Shown piece after piece: positions 1-8,404 of a stretch of DNA of 64,000 nucleotides. Source of the stretch: an uncultured Oscillospiraceae bacterium (GTDB lineage: Bacteria; Bacillota_A; Clostridia; Oscillospirales; Acutalibacteraceae); NCBI GenBank assembly GCA_910587995.1, contig CAJUNS010000004.1, positions 27,341-91,340 of the forward strand, written 5' to 3'. The position numbers and the translations under genes are program-made. The stretch's first letter is position 1; every line of letters begins with the position of its first letter. The notes beneath the pieces were generated by a model that saw only the letters and a program-made list of their open reading frames with translations, was not told the origin of the DNA and made no database searches.

Positions 1-132
1 GTCTATGTAGAAGCCCCCCAGGCGGATCAGCCCCAGCCGCCGGTCTATCAAGAGGCCCCGCCTCCCGCTGGGAAGCCGGGTCAAGCTCCCGTCTATGTAG
101 AAGCCCCTCAGGCGGATCAGCCCCAGCCCGCC
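1..132 (+). repeat. Proline-rich 30-residue tandem repeat inside the first gene
   Basis: The segment VYVEAPQADQPQP is encoded at base 1 and again at base 91, a period of 90 bases. The DNA of the two copies is nearly identical (CCC versus CCT within the repeat). The window cuts the array, so the number of copies upstream is unknown. It lies in the low-complexity cytosolic part of the degenerate P-type ATPase. Confidence 0.8.
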
Positions 133-2190
133 CAAGAGAAAACCGTGGTCATCCCCGTGGTGGAGCGGGACTCCCGGCCGGAGGCCCCCAAGCCTCTGCC
201 CAAAGCGCCGCCCCCCCGGCCGGTACAGGAAGTCCCCTATGTGGAGAGCATCTTCCAGTACCGCTCCCGGAACCTGCCCACCCATATCATCAACGCGGAC
301 GTGCTGCAAACCGCCCTGCTGGCTGAGTCCGAGGCCTTGGAGCGCATGAAAGAAGCCGAAGAGCTGAAAAAGGCTCCCCGCAAGCGCCCTGCTCCGCCCC
401 GGCCTAAAAAGCCCGAAGAGCCTCAGCCAGCGCCCCTCTCCCCGGAAGAGCGCCAGGAGGCCCTTGAGGACTACACCGGGCCCGACGACGCCCGGTCCGT
501 GTCCAACGAGCTGCGGGGCGAAATGCGGGAAATCTCCATGCGGATGATGATCTGCGGTGTGTGCACCGTGCTGCTGGCTTTGGTCAGCCTGGTGTGCCGC
601 AGCCGGTTCTCCATTGAGAACGGCTCGGGCAGCTGGCCGCTGGCCTATGTAATCCTCAATCTGGTGTTCCTTACGGTGTCCATTGGCATCAGTTATAAAA
701 CTGTGCTCAGCGGGCTCAAGGCGCTGTTTACGGCCAAGGCCAATGCGGACAGCCCTGTGGCCGCCGCCGCCCTGGCCGCGGTGGTCCAAACCCTGTGCGC
801 GGTGTTCTTCCAAAACGAGCTGGTGGCCGGCGGACTGCACCTCTACGCGGCGGTGGTTTCCGCCCTGCTGCTGGCCAACGCCGCCGGAAAACTCACCATG
901 ATGCGGCGCATCCACAGCAACTTCCGGTTCGTCACCTCTCGGGAGCAAAAATACGCGGTGCGGGTGTTTGACGACTACAACACCTCCCTGAAAATGACCA
1001 AGGACTGCGTGGCCGAAAAACCGCTTATCGCCTTCCAGAGCAAGGCCGGTTTCCTCCGGCGCTTTTTGGAGCTCTCTTATGAGCCGGACCCCTCGGAGTC
1101 CTCGTCCCAGATGCTGGCTCCCTTGGGGCTGGTGTCCTCCCTGGCTCTGTGCGTGGCCTGCCTGCTGATTACCCGCAGCGTACCGGCGGCCATCAGCGCC
1201 TTTGCCGCAGCCAGCTGCGCCTGCGTGGCGGCGGGCAACATGCTGACCATCAACCTGCCGGTCAGCCGCATGTGCAAAACCGCCCGCCGGGCCGGCGGCA
1301 TGGCAGTGGGCTATGAGGCTGTGGAGCGCTTTGGCGATGTAAACGCGGTTATCTCCGATGCGGGCGAGCTCTTCCCCACTGGCACCGTGGTGCTGGGCGG
1401 CATCAAAACCTTTGGCAGCAAGTCTGTAGCCGAGCAGGCCATTATGGCCGCTTCCGCTCTGATGCGGGAGGTAGGCGGGCCTCTGTCCGGGGTGTTCCAG
1501 CAGGTCATCAGCGAAAACGAGGAGGGCCTGCCCGAGGTGGAGAAATTCACCTATGAGAGCGGCGGCGGCGTGGTTGGCCGGGTGGATGGCCGGACCATCT
1601 ACATTGGCGTGCGCGGGCTGCTGATTAACCACCGCTTGGAAGTACCCACCCGGGAGGAAGAGACCCAGTACGCCTCCGGCAACCGGAACATCATTTACAT
1701 TGCCGTGGACGCGGCGGTGGTGGCCATGTTAGTGCTGAACTACACCGCTGACCGGCGGAAGAAAAATGAGCTGCAGCGCCTGGAGGACAGCGGCATCAGC
1801 GTGCTGGTGCGCTCCACAGACCCCAACGTGACAGCAGGCATGCTCTCCCGGCTGTTTGGCGTGGACCCCGCCAGCGTGGGCATTTTGGACGCCCAGTTGG
1901 GGGATACGGCCCAGCGGCTGATGGAGGACATTCAGCCCCGCAGCGACGCGGCGGCTGCCACAAAGGGCCGGATGGAATCCATGATGAGCCTGATCTCGGC
2001 CTGTGTGGACCTTAAGCGCATATCCGGGGTGCTGGTGACCTTCCAGACCGCCGCTGTGATTTTGACCTTTGTGCTGGTGGCCTTCCTGTCCTGCTTTGGA
2101 CACATCAAGCAGTTAAGCGCGCTGCTGCTGTTCTTGGTGCACCTGGCTTGGGTGGGACTGTTGACGCTGATTCCGCGTTTCCGCAATTAG
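1..2190 (+). CDS. Degenerate P-type ATPase-like membrane protein, 5' end outside the window
   Basis: The reading frame is open from base 1, so the gene starts upstream; 729 residues are visible. Residues 1-170 are proline-, glutamate- and arginine-rich and probably cytosolic. Hydrophobic segments follow around 180-310 and 375-425, with a last pair near 680-725. The middle resembles heavy-metal P-type ATPases in order: a helix pair, then AVISDAGELFPTG where the family has the DKTGTLT phosphorylation motif, then an N-domain-like GGGVVGRVDGRTIYIG, then IIYIAVDAAV and a segment like the P-domain hinge. The aspartate (residue 453 of the visible part) is kept but KTGTLT is lost, and I find no TGE or GDGxND motif. 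Transport by ATP hydrolysis is therefore unlikely; a sensor, scaffold or regulatory role is inference. It ends at a terminator shared with the convergent MATE gene. Confidence 0.7.
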   Translation, partial: VYVEAPQADQPQPPVYQEAPPPAGKPGQAPVYVEAPQADQPQPAQEKTVVIPVVERDSRPEAPKPLPKAPPPRPVQEVPYVESIFQYRSRNLPTHIINADVLQTALLAESEALERMKEAEELKKAPRKRPAPPRPKKPEEPQPAPLSPEERQEALEDYTGPDDARSVSNELRGEMREISMRMMICGVCTVLLALVSLVCRSRFSIENGSGSWPLAYVILNLVFLTVSIGISYKTVLSGLKALFTAKANADSPVAAAALAAVVQTLCAVFFQNELVAGGLHLYAAVVSALLLANAAGKLTMMRRIHSNFRFVTSREQKYAVRVFDDYNTSLKMTKDCVAEKPLIAFQSKAGFLRRFLELSYEPDPSESSSQMLAPLGLVSSLALCVACLLITRSVPAAISAFAAASCACVAAGNMLTINLPVSRMCKTARRAGGMAVGYEAVERFGDVNAVISDAGELFPTGTVVLGGIKTFGSKSVAEQAIMAASALMREVGGPLSGVFQQVISENEEGLPEVEKFTYESGGGVVGRVDGRTIYIGVRGLLINHRLEVPTREEETQYASGNRNIIYIAVDAAVVAMLVLNYTADRRKKNELQRLEDSGISVLVRSTDPNVTAGMLSRLFGVDPASVGILDAQLGDTAQRLMEDIQPRSDAAAATKGRMESMMSLISACVDLKRISGVLVTFQTAAVILTFVLVAFLSCFGHIKQLSALLLFLVHLAWVGLLTLIPRFRN

Positions 2191-2225
2191 AAAATCAGAA
2201 AGCCGAATATTGTGAATCCATAAGA

Positions 2226-2258
2226 AAAACCCGAGGAGTCAGCCCCCTCGGGTTTTTT
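2226..2258. terminator. Bidirectional intrinsic terminator
   Basis: Stem AACCCGAGG / CCTCGGGTT with an A-rich left flank and a T run on the right. It lies between two convergent genes and can serve both. Confidence 0.85.
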
Positions 2259-3643
2259 CATTGGGCCGGATTCAGCCGCCGGTCCGCGCGCTTTTTGATG
2301 ATTCCGTAGCAAACCCCCGCCATAAGGGAGGTGATGACCCAGGTGACCGAGTAGGACAGGAAAAGCACCTCCCAGGTTGGCCACAGGGCGAAAACCGTAT
2401 AGACCCACACCACCCGCAGCACACATACCCCGATGATGGTGTTCACCATAGGGGTCAGGGAGGAACCCAGCCCCCGCATGCCGCCGATGAAAATATTCAT
2501 AGCGCCGCAAGTGAAGTAGGGCACACAGATCATCAAGATTCGCGACCGGCCGTACTCAATCACCGCCGGGTCGGAAGAATAGACGCTCAAAAGGGGCCGG
2601 GCCGCCAAAAAGGCTCCGATGCCCAGCACCAGCCCCACGCCAGTGACCAGACCCATACAGATCCACATCACCCGCCGGACCCGGTCCAGCTTTTTCGCGC
2701 CGTAGTTCTGGCCCACAAAGCTCTGGGTAGCCTGGGTAAACGCATCCATAGCCGTCCACACAAAGCCCTCGATGTTGCCGCCCGCCGTGCTCCCGGCCAT
2801 GGCCACAGAACCAAAGCTGTTCACTGTAGATTGAATCAGCACGTTCGAAATGGAAAACATGGCTCCCTGTACCCCGGCGGGAATCCCGATGCGGGCCATC
2901 TCAATGAGCTTAGACTTGTAAAAGCGCAGGGCTTTTATGTTCAGCCGGTAAACGCCCTCGCTGCGCATAAGGCAGAGAATCACCAGCGCCGCCGACACGC
3001 ACTGGGACAGTACCGTGGCCGCGGCCACCCCCGCCACGCCCATGTGGAGCACGATGACAAAAAATAGATTCAGCACCACATTGATCACCCCGGCGGTAAG
3101 AAGGAAATAAAGGGGCCGCTGGGTGTCCCCCACCGAGCGGAGAATGGCCGAACCAAAGTTGTAGAGCATGCTGGCCGGCATCCCCGCGAAAATAATGCGC
3201 ATGTACAGCACGGACTGGTCAATCACGTCCTCTGGGGTGTCCATCAGCTGCAGCAGGGGGCGGGACAGCACATTACCCAAAAGAATCAGGAATACCCCGC
3301 AGGAAACCGCTGTGAGAATGGCTGTATGGACGGTTTCAAACAGGTCTCGGGTCTGGCCAGCCCCATAGAAGCGGGCCACCAGCACGTTAACCCCAATGGA
3401 AAGGCCCATAAACAGATTGACGATGAGCATATTCAGCGCGCTGGTGGAACCCACGGCCGCCAGCGCCTGGCTGCCCGCAAAGCGGCCCACCACCACAATG
3501 TCGGCGGCGTTGAACAGAAGCTGCAGAACCCCGGACAGGGCCAGGGGAATGGAAAACTGCACCAGCTTGCCCAAAAGCGGCCCCTCGGTCATGTTGATTT
3601 CATAGGAACTGCGCCGGGCCCGTGGCTTAAAATGAAACTTCAT
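2258..3643 (-). CDS. MATE family efflux transporter
   Basis: 461-residue integral membrane protein with about 12 hydrophobic segments and the MatE signatures: an N-terminal GPLLGKLVQFSIPLALSG segment, then ADIVVVGRFAG and ALAAVGSTSALN. Members export cationic drugs or metabolites by sodium or proton antiport. The second half repeats the fold (SFVGQNYGAKKLDRVRR). The ATG at 3643 was chosen because AGAAGG lies about ten bases upstream; an in-frame ATG ten codons earlier has no site. It is a single gene with terminators on both sides, and its substrate cannot be read from the sequence. Confidence 0.88.
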   Translation of the reverse strand: MKFHFKPRARRSSYEINMTEGPLLGKLVQFSIPLALSGVLQLLFNAADIVVVGRFAGSQALAAVGSTSALNMLIVNLFMGLSIGVNVLVARFYGAGQTRDLFETVHTAILTAVSCGVFLILLGNVLSRPLLQLMDTPEDVIDQSVLYMRIIFAGMPASMLYNFGSAILRSVGDTQRPLYFLLTAGVINVVLNLFFVIVLHMGVAGVAAATVLSQCVSAALVILCLMRSEGVYRLNIKALRFYKSKLIEMARIGIPAGVQGAMFSISNVLIQSTVNSFGSVAMAGSTAGGNIEGFVWTAMDAFTQATQSFVGQNYGAKKLDRVRRVMWICMGLVTGVGLVLGIGAFLAARPLLSVYSSDPAVIEYGRSRILMICVPYFTCGAMNIFIGGMRGLGSSLTPMVNTIIGVCVLRVVWVYTVFALWPTWEVLFLSYSVTWVITSLMAGVCYGIIKKRADRRLNPAQ

Positions 3644-3742
3644 AGAAAGCGCCTTCTTTCTCCATATTAGCACTAATTATTTATTATAGCACTTGGAGCG
3701 GCGCCCTGGCAAGAGCTGCTGGGAAAAAAGGCGTTTTTTAGC

Positions 3743-3783
3743 AAAAAAAGAGCCCGGACCTTATGGTCCGGACCCTCTTTTTT
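3743..3783 (-). terminator. Intrinsic terminator of the sugar ABC operon
   Basis: GC-rich stem GGTCCGGACC.../GGTCCGGGCTC followed on the minus strand by a run of seven T. It lies 26 bases beyond the stop codon of the binding-protein gene. Confidence 0.85.
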
Positions 3784-3809
3784 GGTTTTACAAACCTTTT
3801 TTGCCGGGA

Positions 3810-5639
3810 TTAGCCCTTCAGCTTGTAAACGTCGTAATCCTCGCTGTAGGCGTCAAAGCCCTGCTGTTCAATGTTAGCATCGTACTGACGCTGCATTTCC
3901 TCCAGCACGCCAGCCAGGTTGTTGCTCTCGCAGAAAGCCTTCAGGTCATCGATGAGCTTGTTGAAGGTAGCCTCATCGGGAGCCATCATGATCTGGGGCA
4001 GCTGAGACTGGCACTGATCCTGGATGGCCTTCAGGCTGATGCCCAGGTCGCTCTGCGGATCGATGTAAGCGAGCACGTTGGTGCTCTGGTCAGTCTTGAA
4101 CTTCTGGCCGATCTTCGGGTTCTCAATGTCATAGGTAGACACATGAGCCTGGTTGTAAACGGTCCAGTTCTTGGTCTCGGACTTGTCGTTCAGAGCGAAC
4201 TTCATGGTGTCGATGTAGTCGGAGTGGGCAGGCTGGGTGTACATCCAGGCACCAGCCTCATCCTGCTGGGCAGAAGTGATCGCGCCGTAGTCAAGCAGCA
4301 GCTTGGGAGTGGTGCCATCCTCTTCAAACTCGCCGTTCCAAATGGGGCCATCGGGGCCGCCCAGAACCTGGTAGTAGGAGCCTTCCTTGGAAATCATCCA
4401 GGTGAACAGGTCGAAGATACGCTGGGGCCGCTTGGCAGCGGTGGTGATAACGTTGACGTTCCAGCCGGGAGAACCAGCCTCGTCGCCGTAAACCACTTCT
4501 ACGCCGTCCGCAGCCGGGAACTGGGGATACTTGCCCAGCTCGTCATAGGTAGCGCTGCCGATGATCTCGTAAGCGCCGGCCTTGTCGGTCTTGCCAGACT
4601 CTTCCACATACTTGCGGCGGTAGTTGTTGGTGTCGTCCTGGGAGAAGTCATACCAGAAGATAGCGGGACGGCCGTTGGTCATCTTCTCAACCCACATATC
4701 ACCGTCATCGGTGAAGATGTCGGAGCTCCACAGGCCCTCGTTGTACCACTGGTTGGCAATCTTCAGAGCTTCAACAAACTTGGGCTCGAATACGCCCAGA
4801 TTGATCTTCGCGTCTTCCTGGGTGAAGTAGTTCTCCACAATGTTGCGGGCGCCCAGGGCGCGGAAGAAGGGACGGTAAACGGAGAAACCAGTGTTGTTGT
4901 TGGTGGCAGCCATGGGGATGATGGACTGGCCGGAGTAAGTAGTCTCGCCAGAATCAGCCAGTTCCTTGGCCTTCAGGGCATACTGATGGATGTCCTCCAG
5001 AGTGTTGAGCGCGGGCTTGCCCAGCTTCTCATACACATAGGTGTTGACAATCCACTGCTCGTTGCCGCCGGTGCTGGCCTTGCCTTCGGCACGGGGCCAG
5101 TTGGGAATGGTGTACAGCTTGCCATCCACACGGAGCAGGTCGCGGGTCATGTCGGTGATGTCGGTTTCGAAGGTGCAGCCAGGATACATGAACTGCTCGA
5201 TCTCCACCAGGGCGCCGGCGCGGGCCACGCTGTTCAGCACGCGGCCGCGGTCCAGAATCATGGAGTCCGGCAGAGAGCCGCCGGTGAGCATCAGCTGCAG
5301 CTTGGAGTCGGCGTCAGCGTCGGGCTTGGAGAAGGTGACGGTCACGTTGAACTTCTCACCCATGTACTTGGAGAAGTTGTCGGCGCCCCACTTCTTGATG
5401 CCGGCCCAGTCATAATACCAGTAGCAGGTAAAGTCGTAGTGCTCGCTGGTGTCGTCGGCCCCGGTGGAAACGTTGCTGGGCTCGGAGTTTTCCTCGCCGC
5501 CCGCGCTGCTTTCGCCGCCGGCGGTAGAGGAGGTGTTGCCAGCCGCGCTGGAGTTCTTGCCACTGTCGTTTCCGCAGGCCGCGAAGCAGCCAACGATCAG
5601 CGCCAATGCCAGCAGCATGGCAATGATTCTCTTGCTCAT
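3810..5639 (-). CDS. Extracellular solute-binding lipoprotein of a sugar ABC importer (LplA-like)
   Basis: 609 residues. The N-terminus is a lipoprotein signal peptide: MSKR, a leucine/alanine core, then CFAAC, with Cys22 or so as the lipidated residue, followed by a Ser/Gly/Asn/Glu-rich linker to about residue 55. The rest resembles family 1 solute-binding proteins of the LplA type, which bind oligosaccharides and are longer than maltose-binding protein. It is encoded last in an operon behind two permeases, the reverse of the usual order. No ATPase gene is present, so a shared MsmX-like ATPase elsewhere is expected. The start at 5639 has AGGAGG ten bases upstream; an in-frame ATG twelve codons earlier overlaps no such site. 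Confidence 0.9.
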   Translation of the reverse strand: MSKRIIAMLLALALIVGCFAACGNDSGKNSSAAGNTSSTAGGESSAGGEENSEPSNVSTGADDTSEHYDFTCYWYYDWAGIKKWGADNFSKYMGEKFNVTVTFSKPDADADSKLQLMLTGGSLPDSMILDRGRVLNSVARAGALVEIEQFMYPGCTFETDITDMTRDLLRVDGKLYTIPNWPRAEGKASTGGNEQWIVNTYVYEKLGKPALNTLEDIHQYALKAKELADSGETTYSGQSIIPMAATNNNTGFSVYRPFFRALGARNIVENYFTQEDAKINLGVFEPKFVEALKIANQWYNEGLWSSDIFTDDGDMWVEKMTNGRPAIFWYDFSQDDTNNYRRKYVEESGKTDKAGAYEIIGSATYDELGKYPQFPAADGVEVVYGDEAGSPGWNVNVITTAAKRPQRIFDLFTWMISKEGSYYQVLGGPDGPIWNGEFEEDGTTPKLLLDYGAITSAQQDEAGAWMYTQPAHSDYIDTMKFALNDKSETKNWTVYNQAHVSTYDIENPKIGQKFKTDQSTNVLAYIDPQSDLGISLKAIQDQCQSQLPQIMMAPDEATFNKLIDDLKAFCESNNLAGVLEEMQRQYDANIEQQGFDAYSEDYDVYKLKG

Positions 5640-5733
5640 TGTTTTTCGTCCTCCTATAGACAAATTTATTTTCATTCAAGCTGGCAGGCGGCCCCTATGC
5701 CGCCCGCCGCCCGGAATGACGAAGGATGGATCA

Positions 5734-6666
5734 TCAGCCCTTGATGGAGCCGATCATGATGCCCTTGAGGAAGAACCTCTGAAGGAAGGGGTAGATGATG
5801 ACGATGGGCAGGATGCTGGTGATCATGGTGGCCATGGTGATGGAGCGGGCGTTGGTCTCCTTGCCATGGGAAGCCTCGCCCACAAAAGCGCCCGCGCCCG
5901 CAGCGGCCATACGCTCGGCAAAGCTGGCCTCGGCGATGATGTTCAGCAGCACGGAAGTCATCGGCTTCAAGTTGGGGTTGCTGATGTAGATGTTAGGCAT
6001 AAACCAGTCGTTCCAGTGGAACACGCCGAAATACAGGGCGATGGTGGCAATGATGGGGGTGGAGACGGGCCAGTAGATTTTGAAGAAAATGGTCAGGTAG
6101 TTGGCTCCGTCAATGCGGGCGGACTCCTCCAAAGCGTCCGGCACGGACTGGAAGTAGGACCGCATGAGAATCATGTTCCAGATATTGACCAGGTTGGGGA
6201 TGATGTATACCCAGAAGGTATCATACAGGCCCAGGTTCATAATCAGGAAGTAGGTGGGGACCAGGCCGCCGCCAAAGTACATGGGGATCAGGCAGAAGAA
6301 GGTATAGAACTTTCTTCCCTCCAGGTTCTTGCGGGAGAGGCCGAACGCCAGCGCGCCCGTAATTACCAGGCCCGCCGCCGCGCCAATGATGGTTCGGGCG
6401 AAGGTAATGCCGTAGGCCATCCAGATGGTGGGGTTGGTAAAAATCTGCCGGTAGTTGGCAATGGTGGGAATTCTGGGGAAAATGGTGATGCCGCCCAGAA
6501 TGGTATCGTCCGCGTTATTGAAAGAGATGGCCAGCGAGTTTAGGAACGGGTACAGGGTGGCCACAAAGACCACGGTCATAATGATCACCATAGAGACGAT
6601 GATCACGTAATCGCTGAACACCTTTTTGACTTTCATCTTATGTCTTGTCTCTTTTACGCCTGTCAT
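5734..6666 (-). CDS. Carbohydrate ABC transporter permease (LplC/MalG family)
   Basis: 310 residues, six predicted membrane helices starting at VIIVSMVIIMTVVFVATLYPF. The binding-protein-dependent permease loop (EAA motif) is visible as EESARIDGANYLTIFFKIYWP, where the conserved Gly contacts the ATPase. It forms the membrane channel together with the permease encoded 31 bases upstream. GGAGG lies nine bases before the ATG. Its C-terminus ends in GIMIGSIKG, typical of this group. Confidence 0.93.
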   Translation of the reverse strand: MTGVKETRHKMKVKKVFSDYVIIVSMVIIMTVVFVATLYPFLNSLAISFNNADDTILGGITIFPRIPTIANYRQIFTNPTIWMAYGITFARTIIGAAAGLVITGALAFGLSRKNLEGRKFYTFFCLIPMYFGGGLVPTYFLIMNLGLYDTFWVYIIPNLVNIWNMILMRSYFQSVPDALEESARIDGANYLTIFFKIYWPVSTPIIATIALYFGVFHWNDWFMPNIYISNPNLKPMTSVLLNIIAEASFAERMAAAGAGAFVGEASHGKETNARSITMATMITSILPIVIIYPFLQRFFLKGIMIGSIKG

Positions 6667-6697
6667 GAGGGGGTGCCTCCTTTCTCCTTACATTATT

Positions 6698-7657
6698 TTA
6701 GAACAGCGCGTTTTCACCGGCCTTGTCGGCAATGGTGTTCGCGGCAATCAGCAGCACAAAGTTGATCAGGGACTTGACAAGGCCCGCGGCTGTACCGAAG
6801 GAAGCGCGGCCCATAGAGATACCGACCTGGAAGATGTAAGTGTCGATTACATTGGCGGTTTCTTTCAGCAGGGGGTTGCCCATCTGCTTTGTCAACATCA
6901 TGATCTGGTCGAAGTTCTGGTTCAAAATGCCGCCTACGTTCATAATGAAGAGGAGGACAATGGTAGGCTTAATGGCCTTAATGGTGATGTGCCACATCTT
7001 CTGGGCGCGGGTGGCGCCATCAATGTCTGCGGCCTCATACATCTCCGCGTCCACGCCGGCCATAGCCGAAATGAAGATAATGGAGTTCCAGCCCAGCTCC
7101 TTCCAGATATCGGAGACCAGGGCCAGGCCCCAGAACAGATCGCTTCTGGAGAAGAATCCAATTGGCTGGCTGATCAGGCCCGCTCCCATGAGCATTTCGT
7201 TCACAGCGCCGCCATCGGTGGAAAGGAAGTCGAACAGCAGCATGGCACACACGGTCCAAGAAATGAAGTGGGGCAGGTAGCTGATGGTCTGGATGCCCTT
7301 TTTCAGGGTCTGATTGGACATTTCGTTGAGGAACACGGCAAAAATGATGGGGCACACAAAGCCAATGGTCAGCTTTAAGCCGCTGATGGCCAAGGTGTTG
7401 CGCAGCACCAAGGGCAGGTTCTGGTCCTGGAACAGCGCGATGAACTGTTTAAAGCCCACCCACTCGCTCTGGCCCGGGAAGTCGCCGATGCGGTACTCCT
7501 GGAAAGCCATGACCAAGCCGTAAATCGGTATGTAGCTGAAAACAAAGAGCAGCAAAATGCCGGGAATAACCAGCAGCTGCAGGTCCCATTGCTCTATCGC
7601 CCTTTGAAAAAAGTTCGGCTGCTTGCGGGTGGTAGAGGCTGCGTTCGGATTTGTCAC
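6698..7657 (-). CDS. Sugar ABC transporter permease (LplB family)
   Basis: About 319 residues, six membrane helices, first at LLVIPGILLLFVFSYIPIYG. The coupling loop reads YEAADIDGATRAQKMWHITI. It heads the importer operon. Start choice is uncertain. The GTG at 7657 has the SD-like GGGAGTGAT seven bases upstream. ATGs at 7666 and 7675 are in frame, but the former is two bases from that site and the latter abuts a hairpin and has no clear site. The leader carries two strong hairpins, described separately. Confidence 0.88.
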   Translation of the reverse strand: MTNPNAASTTRKQPNFFQRAIEQWDLQLLVIPGILLLFVFSYIPIYGLVMAFQEYRIGDFPGQSEWVGFKQFIALFQDQNLPLVLRNTLAISGLKLTIGFVCPIIFAVFLNEMSNQTLKKGIQTISYLPHFISWTVCAMLLFDFLSTDGGAVNEMLMGAGLISQPIGFFSRSDLFWGLALVSDIWKELGWNSIIFISAMAGVDAEMYEAADIDGATRAQKMWHITIKAIKPTIVLLFIMNVGGILNQNFDQIMMLTKQMGNPLLKETANVIDTYIFQVGISMGRASFGTAAGLVKSLINFVLLIAANTIADKAGENALF

Positions 7658-7676
7658 TTTAATCATCACTCCCATT

Positions 7677-7727
7677 TGGCTTTCCCGTAGGGAAAGCCAG
7701 TTTTGCTTTGGGGGGCTGCCCCCCAAA
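7677..7727 (-). promoter_or_regulatory. Two consecutive hairpins in the leader of the ABC importer operon
   Basis: 7677-7699 folds as a ten-base-pair stem around GGCTTTCCC/GGGAAAGCC with a three-base loop. 7707-7727 is a perfect nine-base-pair stem TTTGGGGGG/CCCCCCAAA with loop CTG. Both lie in the transcribed leader directly before the first permease start. Neither is followed by a T run on the minus strand, so they are not simple terminators. Confidence 0.55.
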
Positions 7728-7842
7728 AATTTTCGTACCAGTCTGACATATTACCGAAAAAGCCTTCGCAATCCCTCCCTTGCGCCAATTCCCACCCGCA
7801 CCCGGCTGCGCGGGCTGCAAAGATGGTTTCTTTATCAACTGC

Positions 7843-7871
7843 ATTATAGCATGGGAGTGACATTTTTGCAA
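7843..7871 (-). promoter_or_regulatory. Sigma-A promoter of the ABC importer operon
   Basis: On the minus strand TTGCAA, a 17-base spacer and a consensus TATAAT. Transcription would start near 7836, giving a leader of about 180 bases. The remainder of the gene-free stretch 7658-8080 holds this promoter, the two leader hairpins and the promoter of the next plus-strand gene; I see no binding site for a specific regulator. Confidence 0.7.
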
Positions 7872-8009
7872 GCAAAATATGAAAAATTCCTTAAAAATTT
7901 GTAAACCTTGTTCAGCCAGCAGGCTATTCGCCTTAAAAACTCTCTGGGAACCTCCTAGTTTTTGCGCTTTTTTATAAGAAAAAAAGTCACGATTTCTCTT
8001 GGCTGGCGC

Positions 8010-8038
8010 TTGCTATTTCGAGGTTTTTAGAGTATACT
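8010..8038 (+). promoter_or_regulatory. Sigma-A promoter of the tautomerase-like gene
   Basis: TTGCTA, 17 bases, TATACT. It ends 42 bases before the ATG of the MIF-like gene and points to it. Confidence 0.65.
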
Positions 8039-8080
8039 GGCAGGTAGAAAGCACACTATTTTGGGAAAGGAAGAACCGCC

Positions 8081-8404
8081 ATGCCTTTTATTGATGTAAA
8101 AGCCAGCTGCCCCATTTCGCAGGAACAGGAGGCAGAGCTGAAAGCCGGCCTGGGCAAGGCCGTGGCCCTTATTCCCGGCAAAGACGAAAGCCGCCTTATG
8201 CTGCGCTTTACCGGAAACTGCCATATGTGGTACGCCGGGAGCCAGGAGGGGCCCATCGTCATGGCCGAGGCCGCCATTTACGGCCGCACCACCCAGGAGG
8301 CCTCCAGCGCCTTTGGCCAGGAGGCTGTGAGCCTGTTTCGGGAAGTCCTGGGCGCGGAGCACGTCTACTTTAAAATGGAGCAAACCACGGATTGGGCTTT
8401 TTAG
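8081..8404 (+). CDS. Phenylpyruvate tautomerase / MIF-related protein
   Basis: 107 residues, the usual length for the MIF family. The start MPFIDVKASC exposes Pro2, the catalytic base of tautomerase-superfamily proteins after Met removal. Later segments such as ALIPGKDESRLMLRF and GRTTQEASSAFGQEAVSLF fit the trimeric beta-alpha-beta fold. Bacterial substrates are mostly unknown; keto-enol tautomerisation is family knowledge, not evident here. It has its own promoter and a GGAAAGGAAG site. It sits before the purine cluster without an obvious link. Confidence 0.8.
   Translation: MPFIDVKASCPISQEQEAELKAGLGKAVALIPGKDESRLMLRFTGNCHMWYAGSQEGPIVMAEAAIYGRTTQEASSAFGQEAVSLFREVLGAEHVYFKMEQTTDWAF

Noticed and set aside
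3693..5744. 683-codon open frame on the plus strand opposite the sugar-binding lipoprotein gene
   Set aside because: Antisense frame kept open by high GC at third positions; rich in Val/Gly/His with no family resemblance, while the minus frame has a signal peptide and a clear family.
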